A stretch of 64,000 nt of DNA, from assembly GCA_014654775.1 (NCBI GenBank), contig JACVZW010000020.1:23530-87529 (forward strand), written 5' to 3'. Origin of the DNA: Paracoccaceae bacterium. GTDB lineage: Bacteria > Pseudomonadota > Alphaproteobacteria > Rhodobacterales > Rhodobacteraceae. Each line of letters opens with the position of its first letter. The stretch's first letter is position 1. This document shows, in pieces, positions 45,681-55,322 of the stretch. The notes under the pieces were generated by a model. It was not told where the DNA came from, made no database searches, and saw only the letters and a list, made by a program, of their open reading frames with translations. The position numbers and the translations under genes were made by a program.

Positions 45681-46340
45681 TTACTTCGCCGGGACCTTCG
45701 CAAAGCGCAGATAGGGCAGCTTGATGTCCAGCGGGCCGAAGCGTTCCGTCGCCTGTTCGTTGTTCAGCGCCAGCGCGACGATCATGTCCTGACCCGGCAC
45801 CCAGTTGGCGGGGGCGGCGAGGGGGACGCCGTCGGTGGCCCGCACCGCGTCCAGCGCGCGCAGGATTTCGGCGAAGTTGCGGCCCACGCTCATCGGATAG
45901 GTCATCGTCAGGCGGACCTTCTTGTCCGGCCCGATGATGTAGACGGTACGCACGGTGGCGGAATGCGCGGGCGTGCGCCCTTCGGTCGGCAGGTAGTAGT
46001 CGGCGGGCAGCATGTCATAGGCCTTGGCCACGGAGAGGGAGCTGTCGTCGATGATCGGGAAATCGGCGGGGGCGCCGCCGAAAGCCTCGATATCCCGCTT
46101 CCATTTCTGGTGGTCACCGACTGAGTCGACCGACACGCCCAGAACCTTGGTGTTCCGCTTGGCCCATTCGGGGGCGAGTTGGGCGACCGCGCCGAATTCC
46201 GTGGTGCAGACAGGGGTGAAGTCGCGCGGGTGGCTGAAGACGATGCCGTAGCTGTCGCCAAGCCAATCGTGGAAATGGATGGTGCCTGCCGTCGACTCGG
46301 CGGTGAAGTCGGGGGCTGTGTCGTTGATGCGGACGGCCAT
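45681..46340 (-). CDS. 1-Cys peroxiredoxin (Prx6 type)
   Basis: The 219-residue protein has the peroxidatic Cys45 in SHPRDFTPVCTTE and no other cysteine, as in Prx6/AhpC1-type one-cysteine enzymes. The long C-terminal part with RTVYIIGPDKKVRLTMTYPMSVGRNF fits that class. It reduces peroxides and needs an external thiol. GGAG is seven bases before the ATG at 46338-46340; another ATG two codons upstream (46344-46346) sits too close to it. It is divergent from the aldehyde dehydrogenase. Confidence 0.9.
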   Translation of the reverse strand: MAVRINDTAPDFTAESTAGTIHFHDWLGDSYGIVFSHPRDFTPVCTTEFGAVAQLAPEWAKRNTKVLGVSVDSVGDHQKWKRDIEAFGGAPADFPIIDDSSLSVAKAYDMLPADYYLPTEGRTPAHSATVRTVYIIGPDKKVRLTMTYPMSVGRNFAEILRALDAVRATDGVPLAAPANWVPGQDMIVALALNNEQATERFGPLDIKLPYLRFAKVPAK

Positions 46341-46631
46341 GGCCATTCTCCTGTCTCTGATCCGTGGGGATTACATACGCCAAACGGAACGTGGTTTCAT
46401 CCCCTTGGCGGTTCCTGCGCGAAAAAGAGAAAGGTCATCCCGCCCGGCGGCCTGCGGTGGAAGGATTTCCCAAAGGGGCCGGAGGCGGTGGGTCGTCCTT
46501 GCCGAAGGTGGCGGCACCGCCGATCCTGCGTTCCGAGGCGGTGGATGGCCGTCTGCGACAGGATGTGTCGCTTGGCCACTTGCCAGCCGGGGGTGGCCCT
46601 GCTTTGGTTCGGCCAACCCTTGGAGGACCCC

Positions 46632-48071
46632 ATGCTGATCAAGCGCGACTTCTATATCGATGGCCGTTGGACCGCCCCCCTTGCCCCGCGCGATTGCCCG
46701 GTGATCGACCCGTCCACGGAAGAGGCCTGTGCGGTGATCTCGCTGGGGTCGGCGGCGGATACGGATGCGGCGGTGGCGGCGGCGAAGCGGGCCTTCCCGG
46801 CCTGGGCGGCAACGCCGCCTGCGGAGCGCAAGCGCTATGTCGAGGCGATCCTTGCCCAGTACGAGAAGCGGGAAGAGGAGATGGCGCAGGCCATCAGCAT
46901 GGAGATGGGAGCCCCCATCGACATGTCGCGCAGCGATCAGGCGCCCTGCCTGCCGTGGCATCTGAAGAACTTCCTGACGGCCTTCGATCATATCGAGTGG
47001 ATCCGCCCGCTTGGCCCGCATGCGCCCAATGACCGGATCGCGCTGGAACCCATCGGTGTGGTGGGGCTGATCACGCCGTGGAACTGGCCGATGAATCAGG
47101 TGACGCTGAAGGTGATCCCGGCATTGCTGGCGGGCTGCACCTGCGTGCTGAAACCGTCGGAGGAATCGCCGCTGTCGTCGCTGCTTTTCGCCGAATTCGT
47201 GCATGATGCGGGGGTTCCGGCGGGGGTGTTCAACCTGGTGAACGGCGACGGGATGGGCGTCGGCGCACGGCTGTCGGAGCATCCGGATGTGGAGATGATT
47301 TCCTTCACCGGGTCGACGCGTGCAGGGAAGGCGATTTCCAAGGCGGCGGCAGAGACGTTGAAGCGCGTGACGCTGGAACTGGGCGGCAAGGGCGCGAACC
47401 TGATCTTCGCCGATGCGGATGAGCGGGCAGTGGAGCGGGGGGTGCGGCACTGCTTCAACAATTCCGGGCAGAGCTGCAACGCGCCGACCCGGATGCTGGT
47501 GGAGCGCCCGGCCTATGACCGCGCGGTGGAGATTGCCGCGAAGGTGGCGGAAGGGACGAAGGTCGGGTCTGCGCATGAGGCGGGGCGGCATATCGGCCCG
47601 GTGGTGAACAAGCGGCAGTGGGACCAGATCCAGGGCTATATCCAGAAGGGCATCGAAGAGGGGGCGCGTCTGGTGTCGGGGGGGCTGGGGCTGCCCGAGG
47701 GGATGAACAAGGGTTATTTCGTGCGGCCCACAGTATTCGCCGACGTAAAGCCGGGGATGACCATCGAGAAGGAAGAGATCTTCGGACCCGTCCTGTCGAT
47801 CATCCCGTTTGATACCGAGGAAGAGGCGGTGCGCATCGCCAATGACACGCCCTATGGCCTGACGAATTACGTCCAGTCGCAGGATGGCGCGCGACGCAAC
47901 CGTCTGGCGCGGCAGTTGCGGGCGGGCATGGTGGAGATGAACGGCAAATCGCGGGGCGCCGGGTCGCCCTTCGGCGGGGTGAAAGCCTCCGGCCGGGCAC
48001 GCGAGGGCGGCGTCTGGGGGATCGAGGAGTTTCTGGAGGTGAAGGCGATTTCGGGGTGGGATGCAGGTTGA
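46632..48071 (+). CDS. NAD(P)-dependent aldehyde dehydrogenase
   Basis: The 479-residue protein has ITPWNWPMNQVTLKVIPALLAGCTCVLKPSE, FTGSTRAGKAISKAAAETLKRVTLELGGKGAN (general-base Glu in LELGG) and FNNSGQSCNAPTRMLVERP with the catalytic cysteine. The C-terminal EIFGPVLSIIPFDTEEEAVRIAND is typical. Substrate unknown. The 285 bases upstream hold no recognised gene. The ATG at 46632 gives standard family length; the longer open frame is a shadow. Confidence 0.93.
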   Translation: MLIKRDFYIDGRWTAPLAPRDCPVIDPSTEEACAVISLGSAADTDAAVAAAKRAFPAWAATPPAERKRYVEAILAQYEKREEEMAQAISMEMGAPIDMSRSDQAPCLPWHLKNFLTAFDHIEWIRPLGPHAPNDRIALEPIGVVGLITPWNWPMNQVTLKVIPALLAGCTCVLKPSEESPLSSLLFAEFVHDAGVPAGVFNLVNGDGMGVGARLSEHPDVEMISFTGSTRAGKAISKAAAETLKRVTLELGGKGANLIFADADERAVERGVRHCFNNSGQSCNAPTRMLVERPAYDRAVEIAAKVAEGTKVGSAHEAGRHIGPVVNKRQWDQIQGYIQKGIEEGARLVSGGLGLPEGMNKGYFVRPTVFADVKPGMTIEKEEIFGPVLSIIPFDTEEEAVRIANDTPYGLTNYVQSQDGARRNRLARQLRAGMVEMNGKSRGAGSPFGGVKASGRAREGGVWGIEEFLEVKAISGWDAG

Positions 48072-48291
48072 TCCTGCGGGTTTGGGGGGCGAACAGACCA
48101 GTGATCAGCTATTGGCCCGACTTGGCTTAATTTGCGTGATCCGTATGGTCTTGAAGACTGATGTGAGCTAGCAGGACACTCTGTGTATGCCATTGCAAAG
48201 GGCTGTCTGTTCAGGTGGACCCCTGAGCCGGGATACCGATAGGGCGAGCGTCGTGCCTTATGGTGTGGACAAATCGGTAAAGGCGTAAATC

Positions 48292-49797
48292 GTGGCCACC
48301 AAAGATGACTCTCAGGACGAGATCGACCTTCCAGAAATGCTGTGTGGGTTGAGGTCGCACCTTTGGATCGTTCTCGTCTGTGTTCTCTGCGGTGCTGCTT
48401 TCGGCAAGATGCTTGAGCGTCCTGCTGTTTTCGAGGCCCGTGCGGTTTTCGTTATCTCTGAACCACGCGCATTTCTGTCGAAAACACCTGACGCACAGCC
48501 GCAATTCGACGACCAGGTGATTGAGCTCTTGCTCGGCTCCCGCTTTGCGGGGGGTGTATTCGAAGACGTGAGTGCCTCGGGTTCCGCTGATGTCCTGACG
48601 AGTGGGGAGGGCGGTGCAAGCGCGGGGGATGGGCAGGCGGAGACGGTGGCGCTGAGCCGGTTTATCGATATGTATCGGGCCTCCGTGTCGGTGAGCAGGG
48701 CTACCTCCAAGGCGATCGAAGTTGTTGTCCGGCATCCGGACCCATCTGCAGCGGCGAAGTTGGCGAACGCGATCGTGGAGCGCGCGGTGAGCGTTATCCC
48801 GCAAGACGGGTCTGGACGTGCAAACGCATGGATGCAGGAGGCAACACGCACGATCGGCGAGGCCGGTATCCGCCGCGATGAGGCATCCCGTGCCCTGACA
48901 GCGGCGCTTAAAGCGGGTGAGGCCGAGGGCATCATCCGGGACCTGCAGATGGAATTGGCCATGGCTCGCGCCGGTTATGATCTGTTGATGGAGGCATTCA
49001 AGGCCAAGGCGAGTATGGCTGTTGCCGTGCCGGAAGCGAACATTATCGAGGCAGCCAGAGTGCCGACGGCCCCGCGATCACAAGGGATTTCCCCGCCTAT
49101 CGTGTTCGGAGCGGCAGGAATGGTCGCTGGCGGCCTGATTGCCGGACTATGGGCGATCCTGTCAGGCCGTATCCATTCCCGGACGACCATGACGCGGTTT
49201 GTCCGGGCACCGATCAACGCAGTGCAATCGGGTCGGCCGCGGTTCTTGCGAACCACGGCGTCGGGCGGCGGGGCGTTCTCCATCGCGGAACCCGGTGCGA
49301 CGGAGATTCTGGTCGCTTTGCGATCCCGGGGATCGCGGGTTGCGGTGATTGTCGCAGGGGACGAGGCAATCTCTCCACTTCCTTCAGCCCTTTGGTTGTC
49401 GCGTAGGCTTTCTGATGACCGGAGGACCGTTCCAGTCATCGCGTTCGGTGTGTCCCAGCCGATTGGTGCTCCGGAGGCACCCTTGGCGAAGGAGACGTCC
49501 GCTGTGAAAGGCTTGGTTGCCCGGAAGGTGGAAGCTGGGGACGTCCTCTTTCCATCCGAGCCATTTGACTTCAGCCTGCATTTCTCGGATTTGCTGGCCT
49601 CGCTGACGCAAGATGGCGCGGGTGGTCACGTTATCCTTGCTTGCAGTGCAGCATGGTCCACCACGGTGCTGCGAGCGACGGTGCAGAATGATCCGCTTGT
49701 TATCGCTATAACCAAGCCGGGCATGACTGGCAGGGAGCGCCTTGACGCCCTGCGACGGGCAGCACCGCCGGATGTGAACATCATGCTGGCGTCTTGA
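48292..49797 (+). CDS. Wzz-like polysaccharide co-polymerase with degenerate tyrosine-kinase-like domain
   Basis: The 501-residue protein has membrane segments at about 23-40 (LWIVLVCVLCGAAFGKM) and 272-294. A periplasmic helical region of about 230 residues lies between them, the PCP/Wzz layout. The C-terminal cytoplasmic part begins where a BY-kinase normally has a GKS/T Walker A loop, but here reads VAVIVAGDEAISPLPSALWLSRRL, so ATP binding seems lost. The start is GTG. It opens the island and probably sets chain length or couples synthesis to export. The base composition is less GC-rich than upstream genes. Confidence 0.72.
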   Translation: MATKDDSQDEIDLPEMLCGLRSHLWIVLVCVLCGAAFGKMLERPAVFEARAVFVISEPRAFLSKTPDAQPQFDDQVIELLLGSRFAGGVFEDVSASGSADVLTSGEGGASAGDGQAETVALSRFIDMYRASVSVSRATSKAIEVVVRHPDPSAAAKLANAIVERAVSVIPQDGSGRANAWMQEATRTIGEAGIRRDEASRALTAALKAGEAEGIIRDLQMELAMARAGYDLLMEAFKAKASMAVAVPEANIIEAARVPTAPRSQGISPPIVFGAAGMVAGGLIAGLWAILSGRIHSRTTMTRFVRAPINAVQSGRPRFLRTTASGGGAFSIAEPGATEILVALRSRGSRVAVIVAGDEAISPLPSALWLSRRLSDDRRTVPVIAFGVSQPIGAPEAPLAKETSAVKGLVARKVEAGDVLFPSEPFDFSLHFSDLLASLTQDGAGGHVILACSAAWSTTVLRATVQNDPLVIAITKPGMTGRERLDALRRAAPPDVNIMLAS

Positions 49798-50063
49798 GGA
49801 ACAGGTCGGCCAATATCTGTTTCTTGGCCAGCCTGACCCTGACCAGCTGTGCAGGCCATTTCCTTCAGCCATATGCCGCAGAGGCACCGCTCTTGGTGGG
49901 GCGGAGCGTCTGAGATAGCAACCAGCAGGAGATGAAGGTATGAGGTGCGTCGGCGCGGATTGCAGCCAGAACCGCAGATGGCGGATCAGGTAGAAGCGCC
50001 GGGGTGATCGGGAATGCAGGGACTCTGAGCGAGCGGAACTTGAGGGCGGAATTGGCAAATCTC

Positions 50064-51527
50064 ATGCAAACCATAGCGGCCGAAACGACCATTCGAGAGG
50101 CGATGCGGTCCCTTGATCGGTCTGTGATCAAGCTATGCGTGGTCACGGCGGAGACGGGAAGCCTCGTCCGGACACTGACGGATGGTGATGTCCGACGCGC
50201 TTTGCTGGGTGGGGCGACCCTGGATACGCCGGTCGCTGCCCTGCCGTCGAAAGAGCCGATCACCTTCCCCGAGGGCACGTCCTCGGCAGAGCTGTTGCAG
50301 GCCATGCGCAGCCATTCGATCAATGCGGTGGTGATCGTGGACAGCGCGGGTATGCCTGTGGACGTGGTGGCGAAAAGCGCGCTTGAGAACCTGATCCTGC
50401 TTTCGCCGCCGCATATGGGAACGGCGGAAGTGGCCCTGGTGCAGCAGGCCTTCGACGAAAACTGGGTCGCGCCCGCCGGTCCGCATCTGGCGCGGTTCGA
50501 GGAAGACCTGAAGGCAGTGAGCAGTCGCAGTCATGCGCTGGCTTTGTCTTCTGGAAGTGCCGGATTGCACCTTGCTTTGCGCGTGCTCGGGGTAGGTGCG
50601 GAAGATAGTGTCTATGTGTCGGACCTGACCTTCATCGCGTCTTTGCAGCCGATCCTCTATGAAGGTGCGACACCCGTCTTGATCGATGCAGAGCCGACGG
50701 GTTGGAACATGTCGCCTGCCGCGCTTGGTCGTCGACTTGAAATGGATGCAGCACGCGGCAGGTTGCCTGCTGCGATCATCGTCGTGCATCTTTACGGGCA
50801 GTCGGCGGATATGGATGCGATCGTCGCACTTGCAGAGACCTATGGCGTGCCGATCATCGAGGATGCGGCAGAAAGCCTTGGAGCCACCTATCGTAACCGT
50901 CCCAGCGGGTCGCACGGACTGCTGAGCGTCTATTCCTTCAACGGAAACAAGATCATCACCACATCGGGCGGTGGCGCGCTGGTGTCGGATCGCGGCGACT
51001 TGATCGAAATGGCGCGCAATCTTTCGCAGCAGGGGCGGGACAACGCCGAGCATTACCAGCATAGCCAGATCGCCTATAACTATCGGATGTCGAACATCCT
51101 TGCCGGGATCGGGATTGCCCAGCTTGGCCATCTGCCCGACCGGGTGGCCAGCCGCCGTGCTGTCTTTGCGCGGTATGAGGAGGGGTTCCGCGATGTTCCC
51201 GGCATAAGGTTCCAGGGGGATGTGGCGGGGGGGCATGGCACCCGCTGGCTGACCGTCATCGACCTTGATCCGGATCGCATCGCGCGGCACCCCTATCAGT
51301 TCATGCGGCGGCTTCGGTCGCATGGGATCGAGACGAGACCAGCATGGAAGCCGATGCATATGCAGCCGCTTTGCCATGGGATGGACTTTGTGCCGCATGC
51401 ACCCGACATGGCCGTATCGTCGGGTCTGTTCCTGCGGTCGCTCTGTCTGCCATCTGGCAGTTCGCTTTCGATGTCCGATCAAGACCGGATCATCGAGGCC
51501 GTCCGTCAGATCGTTGCAGAAGAATAG
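50064..51527 (+). CDS. CBS-domain pair fused to a DegT/DnrJ/EryC1/StrS sugar aminotransferase
   Basis: The 487-residue protein has two CBS motifs at about 1-120 (TLTDGDVRRALLGG; SINAVVIVDSAGMPVDVVAK). A full sugar-aminotransferase domain follows from about 130, with FIASLQPILYEGATPVLIDAEP, PIIEDAAESLGATY and the PLP Lys296 in SFNGNKIITTSGGGA. StrS-family enzymes aminate keto-sugars on nucleotides; CBS pairs usually sense adenosyl ligands. The start could also be GTG at 50004; ATG 50064 is preferred because MQTIAAETTIREAM resembles the N-terminus of other CBS proteins. Confidence 0.85.
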   Translation: MQTIAAETTIREAMRSLDRSVIKLCVVTAETGSLVRTLTDGDVRRALLGGATLDTPVAALPSKEPITFPEGTSSAELLQAMRSHSINAVVIVDSAGMPVDVVAKSALENLILLSPPHMGTAEVALVQQAFDENWVAPAGPHLARFEEDLKAVSSRSHALALSSGSAGLHLALRVLGVGAEDSVYVSDLTFIASLQPILYEGATPVLIDAEPTGWNMSPAALGRRLEMDAARGRLPAAIIVVHLYGQSADMDAIVALAETYGVPIIEDAAESLGATYRNRPSGSHGLLSVYSFNGNKIITTSGGGALVSDRGDLIEMARNLSQQGRDNAEHYQHSQIAYNYRMSNILAGIGIAQLGHLPDRVASRRAVFARYEEGFRDVPGIRFQGDVAGGHGTRWLTVIDLDPDRIARHPYQFMRRLRSHGIETRPAWKPMHMQPLCHGMDFVPHAPDMAVSSGLFLRSLCLPSGSSLSMSDQDRIIEAVRQIVAEE

Positions 51528-51540
51528 GAAGCCAGACGAC

Positions 51541-53382
51541 ATGTGTGGAATCTTCGGGCAGTTCAGTTTTGGTCGCGGACCGGTCGATCCGGCGGTCATC
51601 TCTGCCATGGCGGGCAGCATCCAGCATCGTGGCCCCGATGCGACGGGTTACCACGCCGACGAGACCGCCGTTCTAGGCAATTGCAGGCTTTCGATCCTTG
51701 ACCTGAGTGAGGCCAGCAACCAGCCGATGGTTTCGGATGATGGTCAGACGGTCGTCGTCCAGAATGGCGAAATCTTCAACTTCATCGAGCTTCGGCGTGA
51801 CTTGGAGAGGCGGGGCGTTCGGTTCCACACCAGTGGAGACACCGAAGTGTTGCTGCGTGGCTTCGAGACATGGGGGCCGGATTTCGTCACCCGGCTGAAC
51901 GGGATGTTCGCGATTGCCATCTTTGAGGGGCGGAACGGTCGGCTGTATCTCTATCGTGACCGGTTGGGAGTGAAGCCGCTGTTCCTTGCAGGGGGGCCGC
52001 AAGAGGGACGGCTTTGGTTCGCGTCCGAGATCAAAGCTATTTTGCAGAACGGTCATGACTATCCGCCGGACATGGGGGCGCTGGCCCAGTACTTTGCCCT
52101 GAACTACGTGCCACAGCCGGACACCGTGTTCCAAGGCATCCGCCATCTGCCGCCTGGGCACATGGCGCGGGTTGATGCGACCGGCGTGTCCATTACGCGA
52201 TACTGGGATCTGGCGCGCATTTCGGCCCAGCCGGACATGTCGCCCGCCGAAGCGCAGGCGGGGCTGCTGCAGCTGCTGGATGATGCGACGCGCATACGGA
52301 TGCGGTCGGACGCACCATTCGGTGCGTTCCTTTCGGGTGGTCTCGACAGTTCGTCGGTGGTCGGCTTCATGAGCCTCTACAAGTCGAACGGGTTGCACAC
52401 CTTTTCCGTCGGCTTCGATGATCCGCGTTTTGATGAAAGTGCCTACGCGCTCATGGCGGCGAAGCGGTTCGGCACTTTGCATGAACGGCATCTGTCGGCC
52501 CCGACATCAGCGGACCTGTGGCCGCAGTTCATCTATCATTGTGACCAGCCGCACGGCGACGTCTCCTTCATTCCGACCCTTCAGGTGTCTCGTGCTGCTG
52601 CGAGACAGGTGAAGATGGTGTTGACCGGCGATGGTGGTGACGAGCTTTTCGGCGGCTACGACAAGTATCTCAACGTCTTTCCGGGAGGAGGGACCGATCA
52701 TTTGAGCGACGGGTGGGAAGACGCCTTTGCGCGGCAATCGGGTCTTCTGCAGGGACATGAGGCGCGTGATATTCTGACGGGGCCGCTTGCTGAGGCATTT
52801 GGCGATGCCGATCCGTATCGAGCGCTGTCGTCGGAAATCCGCAAGGTTGATCACATGGACCGGATCAATCAGGTCCTGTTTGCGGAAACGGTTACCCTTC
52901 TGCCGGGAAACAACCTCGTGAAGCCGGATCGGATGGCGCTGGCGAACTCGCTTGAGGTGCGTTCGCCCTTCCTTGACTATCGGATGGCCGAGTTCGCATT
53001 TTTGGTCCCCGGGCACCTGAAACTGCACGGTGGTGAAACGAAGTGGATTTTGAAGAAGGCTGTCGAGCCGCTTCTCGGTTCGTCGCTGACGTGGCGGAAG
53101 AAGCAGATGTTCACGGTTCCGGTGGGTGAGTGGTTCCGAGACGCACTGGCCGGGCATTGCCGGGAGATGCTGCTGGACGGTCGACTTGAGGCGCGGGGGA
53201 TCATCGACATAAACGGGGTGCGGTCCATGGTCGAAGCGCATGTCGCGAGGACCCACAACTTCAACCGTCAGCTGCGTGCGCTGTATTCGCTGGAGCTTTG
53301 GTATCGGCTGTTCGTTGATCGGGATCCGGTTTGGCTGGACCAGGCGAGAACGCCTGATCTGCGTGTGATCGAGGGCGCGTGA
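51541..53382 (+). CDS. asnB: Asparagine synthetase (glutamine-hydrolysing), first copy
   Basis: The 613-residue protein starts MCGIFGQFSFGRGPVD, giving the N-terminal nucleophile Cys2 for glutaminase activity. IQHRGPDATGYH and VQNGEIFN belong to the same domain. The synthetase domain has the PP-loop FLSGGLDSSSVVGFM near residue 265. In polysaccharide loci AsnB homologues often amidate sugar acids instead of aspartate, which I suspect here. It starts 14 bases after the aminotransferase stop and overlaps the next gene (TGATG). Confidence 0.88.
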   Translation: MCGIFGQFSFGRGPVDPAVISAMAGSIQHRGPDATGYHADETAVLGNCRLSILDLSEASNQPMVSDDGQTVVVQNGEIFNFIELRRDLERRGVRFHTSGDTEVLLRGFETWGPDFVTRLNGMFAIAIFEGRNGRLYLYRDRLGVKPLFLAGGPQEGRLWFASEIKAILQNGHDYPPDMGALAQYFALNYVPQPDTVFQGIRHLPPGHMARVDATGVSITRYWDLARISAQPDMSPAEAQAGLLQLLDDATRIRMRSDAPFGAFLSGGLDSSSVVGFMSLYKSNGLHTFSVGFDDPRFDESAYALMAAKRFGTLHERHLSAPTSADLWPQFIYHCDQPHGDVSFIPTLQVSRAAARQVKMVLTGDGGDELFGGYDKYLNVFPGGGTDHLSDGWEDAFARQSGLLQGHEARDILTGPLAEAFGDADPYRALSSEIRKVDHMDRINQVLFAETVTLLPGNNLVKPDRMALANSLEVRSPFLDYRMAEFAFLVPGHLKLHGGETKWILKKAVEPLLGSSLTWRKKQMFTVPVGEWFRDALAGHCREMLLDGRLEARGIIDINGVRSMVEAHVARTHNFNRQLRALYSLELWYRLFVDRDPVWLDQARTPDLRVIEGA

Positions 53383-54215
53383 TGCAGTTCTTGATGATCG
53401 TAAACGACACTGAAATCGCCCGGTTTGTTGCGAAGCATGGTGTGGACCGGCTGTTTGTCGATCTTGAATGGATGGGCAAGGACGACCGTCAGAAGGGCCT
53501 TGATACATGGAAGAGCAGGCAGTTGCCTGCTGACGTTTCCCGTCTTCGGGAAGCAGTGCCGGATGCCCATCTTCTTGTCCGGGTGAACCCGCCTCACGAG
53601 GGGACGGCAGCGGAAGTGGACGACGCCGTTGCAAGAGGCGCCGACAGCGTGATGCTGCCGATGATCCAGACGGTTGATGATGTCGCGCGTTTTCTGGACT
53701 GCTTGGCGGGCCGCGCCGAGGCTGTGCCGCTTATTGAAACCAAGGCATCATTGGATGCGCTTCCAAGGATGGTCGAGTCGCTGCCCTTGACCCGCGTTCA
53801 TATCGGCTTGAATGACCTTCACCTCGACATGAAGCTTTCCTTCATGTTTCAACCGATTGCGGATGGAAGTCTGGAAGTTGCCTGCGCCGCCATGCGGGCC
53901 GCATCGGTTCCATTCGGGATCGGGGGAGTGGCCCGTGCCCGTGAGGGGATTGTTAGTCCGGAGTTCCTGTTGGGCGAACATGTGCGCTTGGGGTCTGATG
54001 CGGCCATCTTGTCGCGCACCTTTCACCGCGGTGCGCAGACGTTGCAGGAACTGCAGGAGATCATGGATTTCGAGGCCGAGGTTTCCGCCCTTCGTGCCAT
54101 TCATGAACGGTTCATCGAGGCTGATGCGGCGACGTTGGAGGAGAATAGGGCCTTGACGCGAGACCGGATCAACGACGTCGTCCGTCTGATCGAGGCAAAG
54201 AAGGAGGGGTCGTGA
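53382..54215 (+). CDS. HpcH/HpaI-family aldolase inside the sugar cluster
   Basis: The 277-residue TIM-barrel protein has VDRLFVDLEWMGKDDR, LLVRVNPP (Arg), GADSVMLPMIQTVDDVARFL, PLIETKASLDALP (metal Glu) and HIGLNDLHLDM (metal Asp). The metal and substrate residues of class II HpcH/HpaI aldolases therefore appear intact. Family members make or cleave 2-keto-3-deoxy acids with pyruvate or similar donors. It overlaps asnB at its start and the NeuB-like gene at its end, so it is firmly in the operon. Its role beside NeuB is unclear. Confidence 0.82.
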   Translation: MQFLMIVNDTEIARFVAKHGVDRLFVDLEWMGKDDRQKGLDTWKSRQLPADVSRLREAVPDAHLLVRVNPPHEGTAAEVDDAVARGADSVMLPMIQTVDDVARFLDCLAGRAEAVPLIETKASLDALPRMVESLPLTRVHIGLNDLHLDMKLSFMFQPIADGSLEVACAAMRAASVPFGIGGVARAREGIVSPEFLLGEHVRLGSDAAILSRTFHRGAQTLQELQEIMDFEAEVSALRAIHERFIEADAATLEENRALTRDRINDVVRLIEAKKEGS

Positions 54216-55267
54216 TGGGGGTGCCTTTTGCAACGCTTGGGTCGCGCCGGATTTCCAGCGAAGATCCCTGCTACATTATCGCAGAGATTGGCGTGAACCA
54301 TAATGGCGACATCGATCTGGCACATAAGATGATCGACGCCGCGAAGGCGGCTGGTGCGGATGCGGTGAAGTTCCAGACCTTCCGGACCGATGATCTGGTG
54401 ACGGCGGCTGCGCAGAAGGCGGAGTACCAGTCGGAGACGACAGGAGCGGGATCGCAGGCCGATATGCTGCGCCGGCTGGAACTGCCAATAGCGGCCTTCG
54501 AAGCGCTGCGCCGCCATTGCGTTTCGGTGGGCGTGGACTTCATGTCGACCGCCTTTGATCCGATCAGTCTTGAGGCCGTCATCTCGTTGGGTCCGATCTG
54601 CCTGAAGTGGCCGTCAGGTGAACTCAACAATTTGGCCATGCTGCGTCAGGCTGCCCGCAGCAAGCTGCCGGTGATGTTGTCTACTGGGATGGGCAGCGTG
54701 ACAGAGATTTCTGTGGCGGTGGACCAACTGGCAGCCGAGGGATGCGACGAGGTGATCATCCTTCAATGCGTGTCGAACTATCCGGCGCGGATCGAGGATC
54801 AGAACCTGCGCGTGATACCTGCGCTGAGTCAGGTGTTTGGGCGGCCGGTGGGGTTCTCTGATCACACCATAGGCCCTTTTGCCGCGATTGCGGCCCGGGC
54901 TCTGGGCATGTCCGTGCTGGAGAAGCACTTTACTCTTGACCGCACCATGGCGGGGCCGGACCATGCAGCGTCGATCGAGCCCGACCAGTTTGTAGAGTTG
55001 GTTTCAACCCTACGCGCGATCGAGACAGGACTGGGCGATGGGGTCAAACGACCGATGCCTTCGGAGGCAGGCGTGCGGGCCGTGGCGCGGAAGAGCCTTG
55101 CGTTTCGGCGGGCTCTGCCCAAGGGCCATGTCCTGAGCGAGGACGATCTTGCGGCAAAGCGCCCCGGCACGGGGATCAGTCCGGACCGGCTGGAGATGTT
55201 CATTGGCCTTCCGCTCGTGCGCGATGTGGTGCGCGACGAATTGTTGACAGTGGAGCATGTCCGCTGA
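54215..55267 (+). CDS. NeuB-family nonulosonate synthase
   Basis: The 350-residue protein condenses PEP with a six-carbon amino sugar to give a nine-carbon acid. It shows YIIAEIGVNHNGDIDLAHKMI, ADAVKFQTFRTDDL, PSGELNNLAML, STGMGSVTEI, LQCVSNYPARIEDQNLRVI and GFSDHTIG. An SAF/antifreeze-like domain closes the protein (KSLAFRRALPKGHVLSEDDLAAKRPGTGIS). The family includes NeuB (sialic), LegI and PseI; I cannot choose among them. The ATG at 54215 overlaps the aldolase stop. Confidence 0.9.
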   Translation: MGVPFATLGSRRISSEDPCYIIAEIGVNHNGDIDLAHKMIDAAKAAGADAVKFQTFRTDDLVTAAAQKAEYQSETTGAGSQADMLRRLELPIAAFEALRRHCVSVGVDFMSTAFDPISLEAVISLGPICLKWPSGELNNLAMLRQAARSKLPVMLSTGMGSVTEISVAVDQLAAEGCDEVIILQCVSNYPARIEDQNLRVIPALSQVFGRPVGFSDHTIGPFAAIAARALGMSVLEKHFTLDRTMAGPDHAASIEPDQFVELVSTLRAIETGLGDGVKRPMPSEAGVRAVARKSLAFRRALPKGHVLSEDDLAAKRPGTGISPDRLEMFIGLPLVRDVVRDELLTVEHVR

Positions 55268-55322
55268 GGGGTGCTGCCGACACCATCCCGCCTCACCGGT
55301 CGATAATGTGCCGCCGCCCTTG

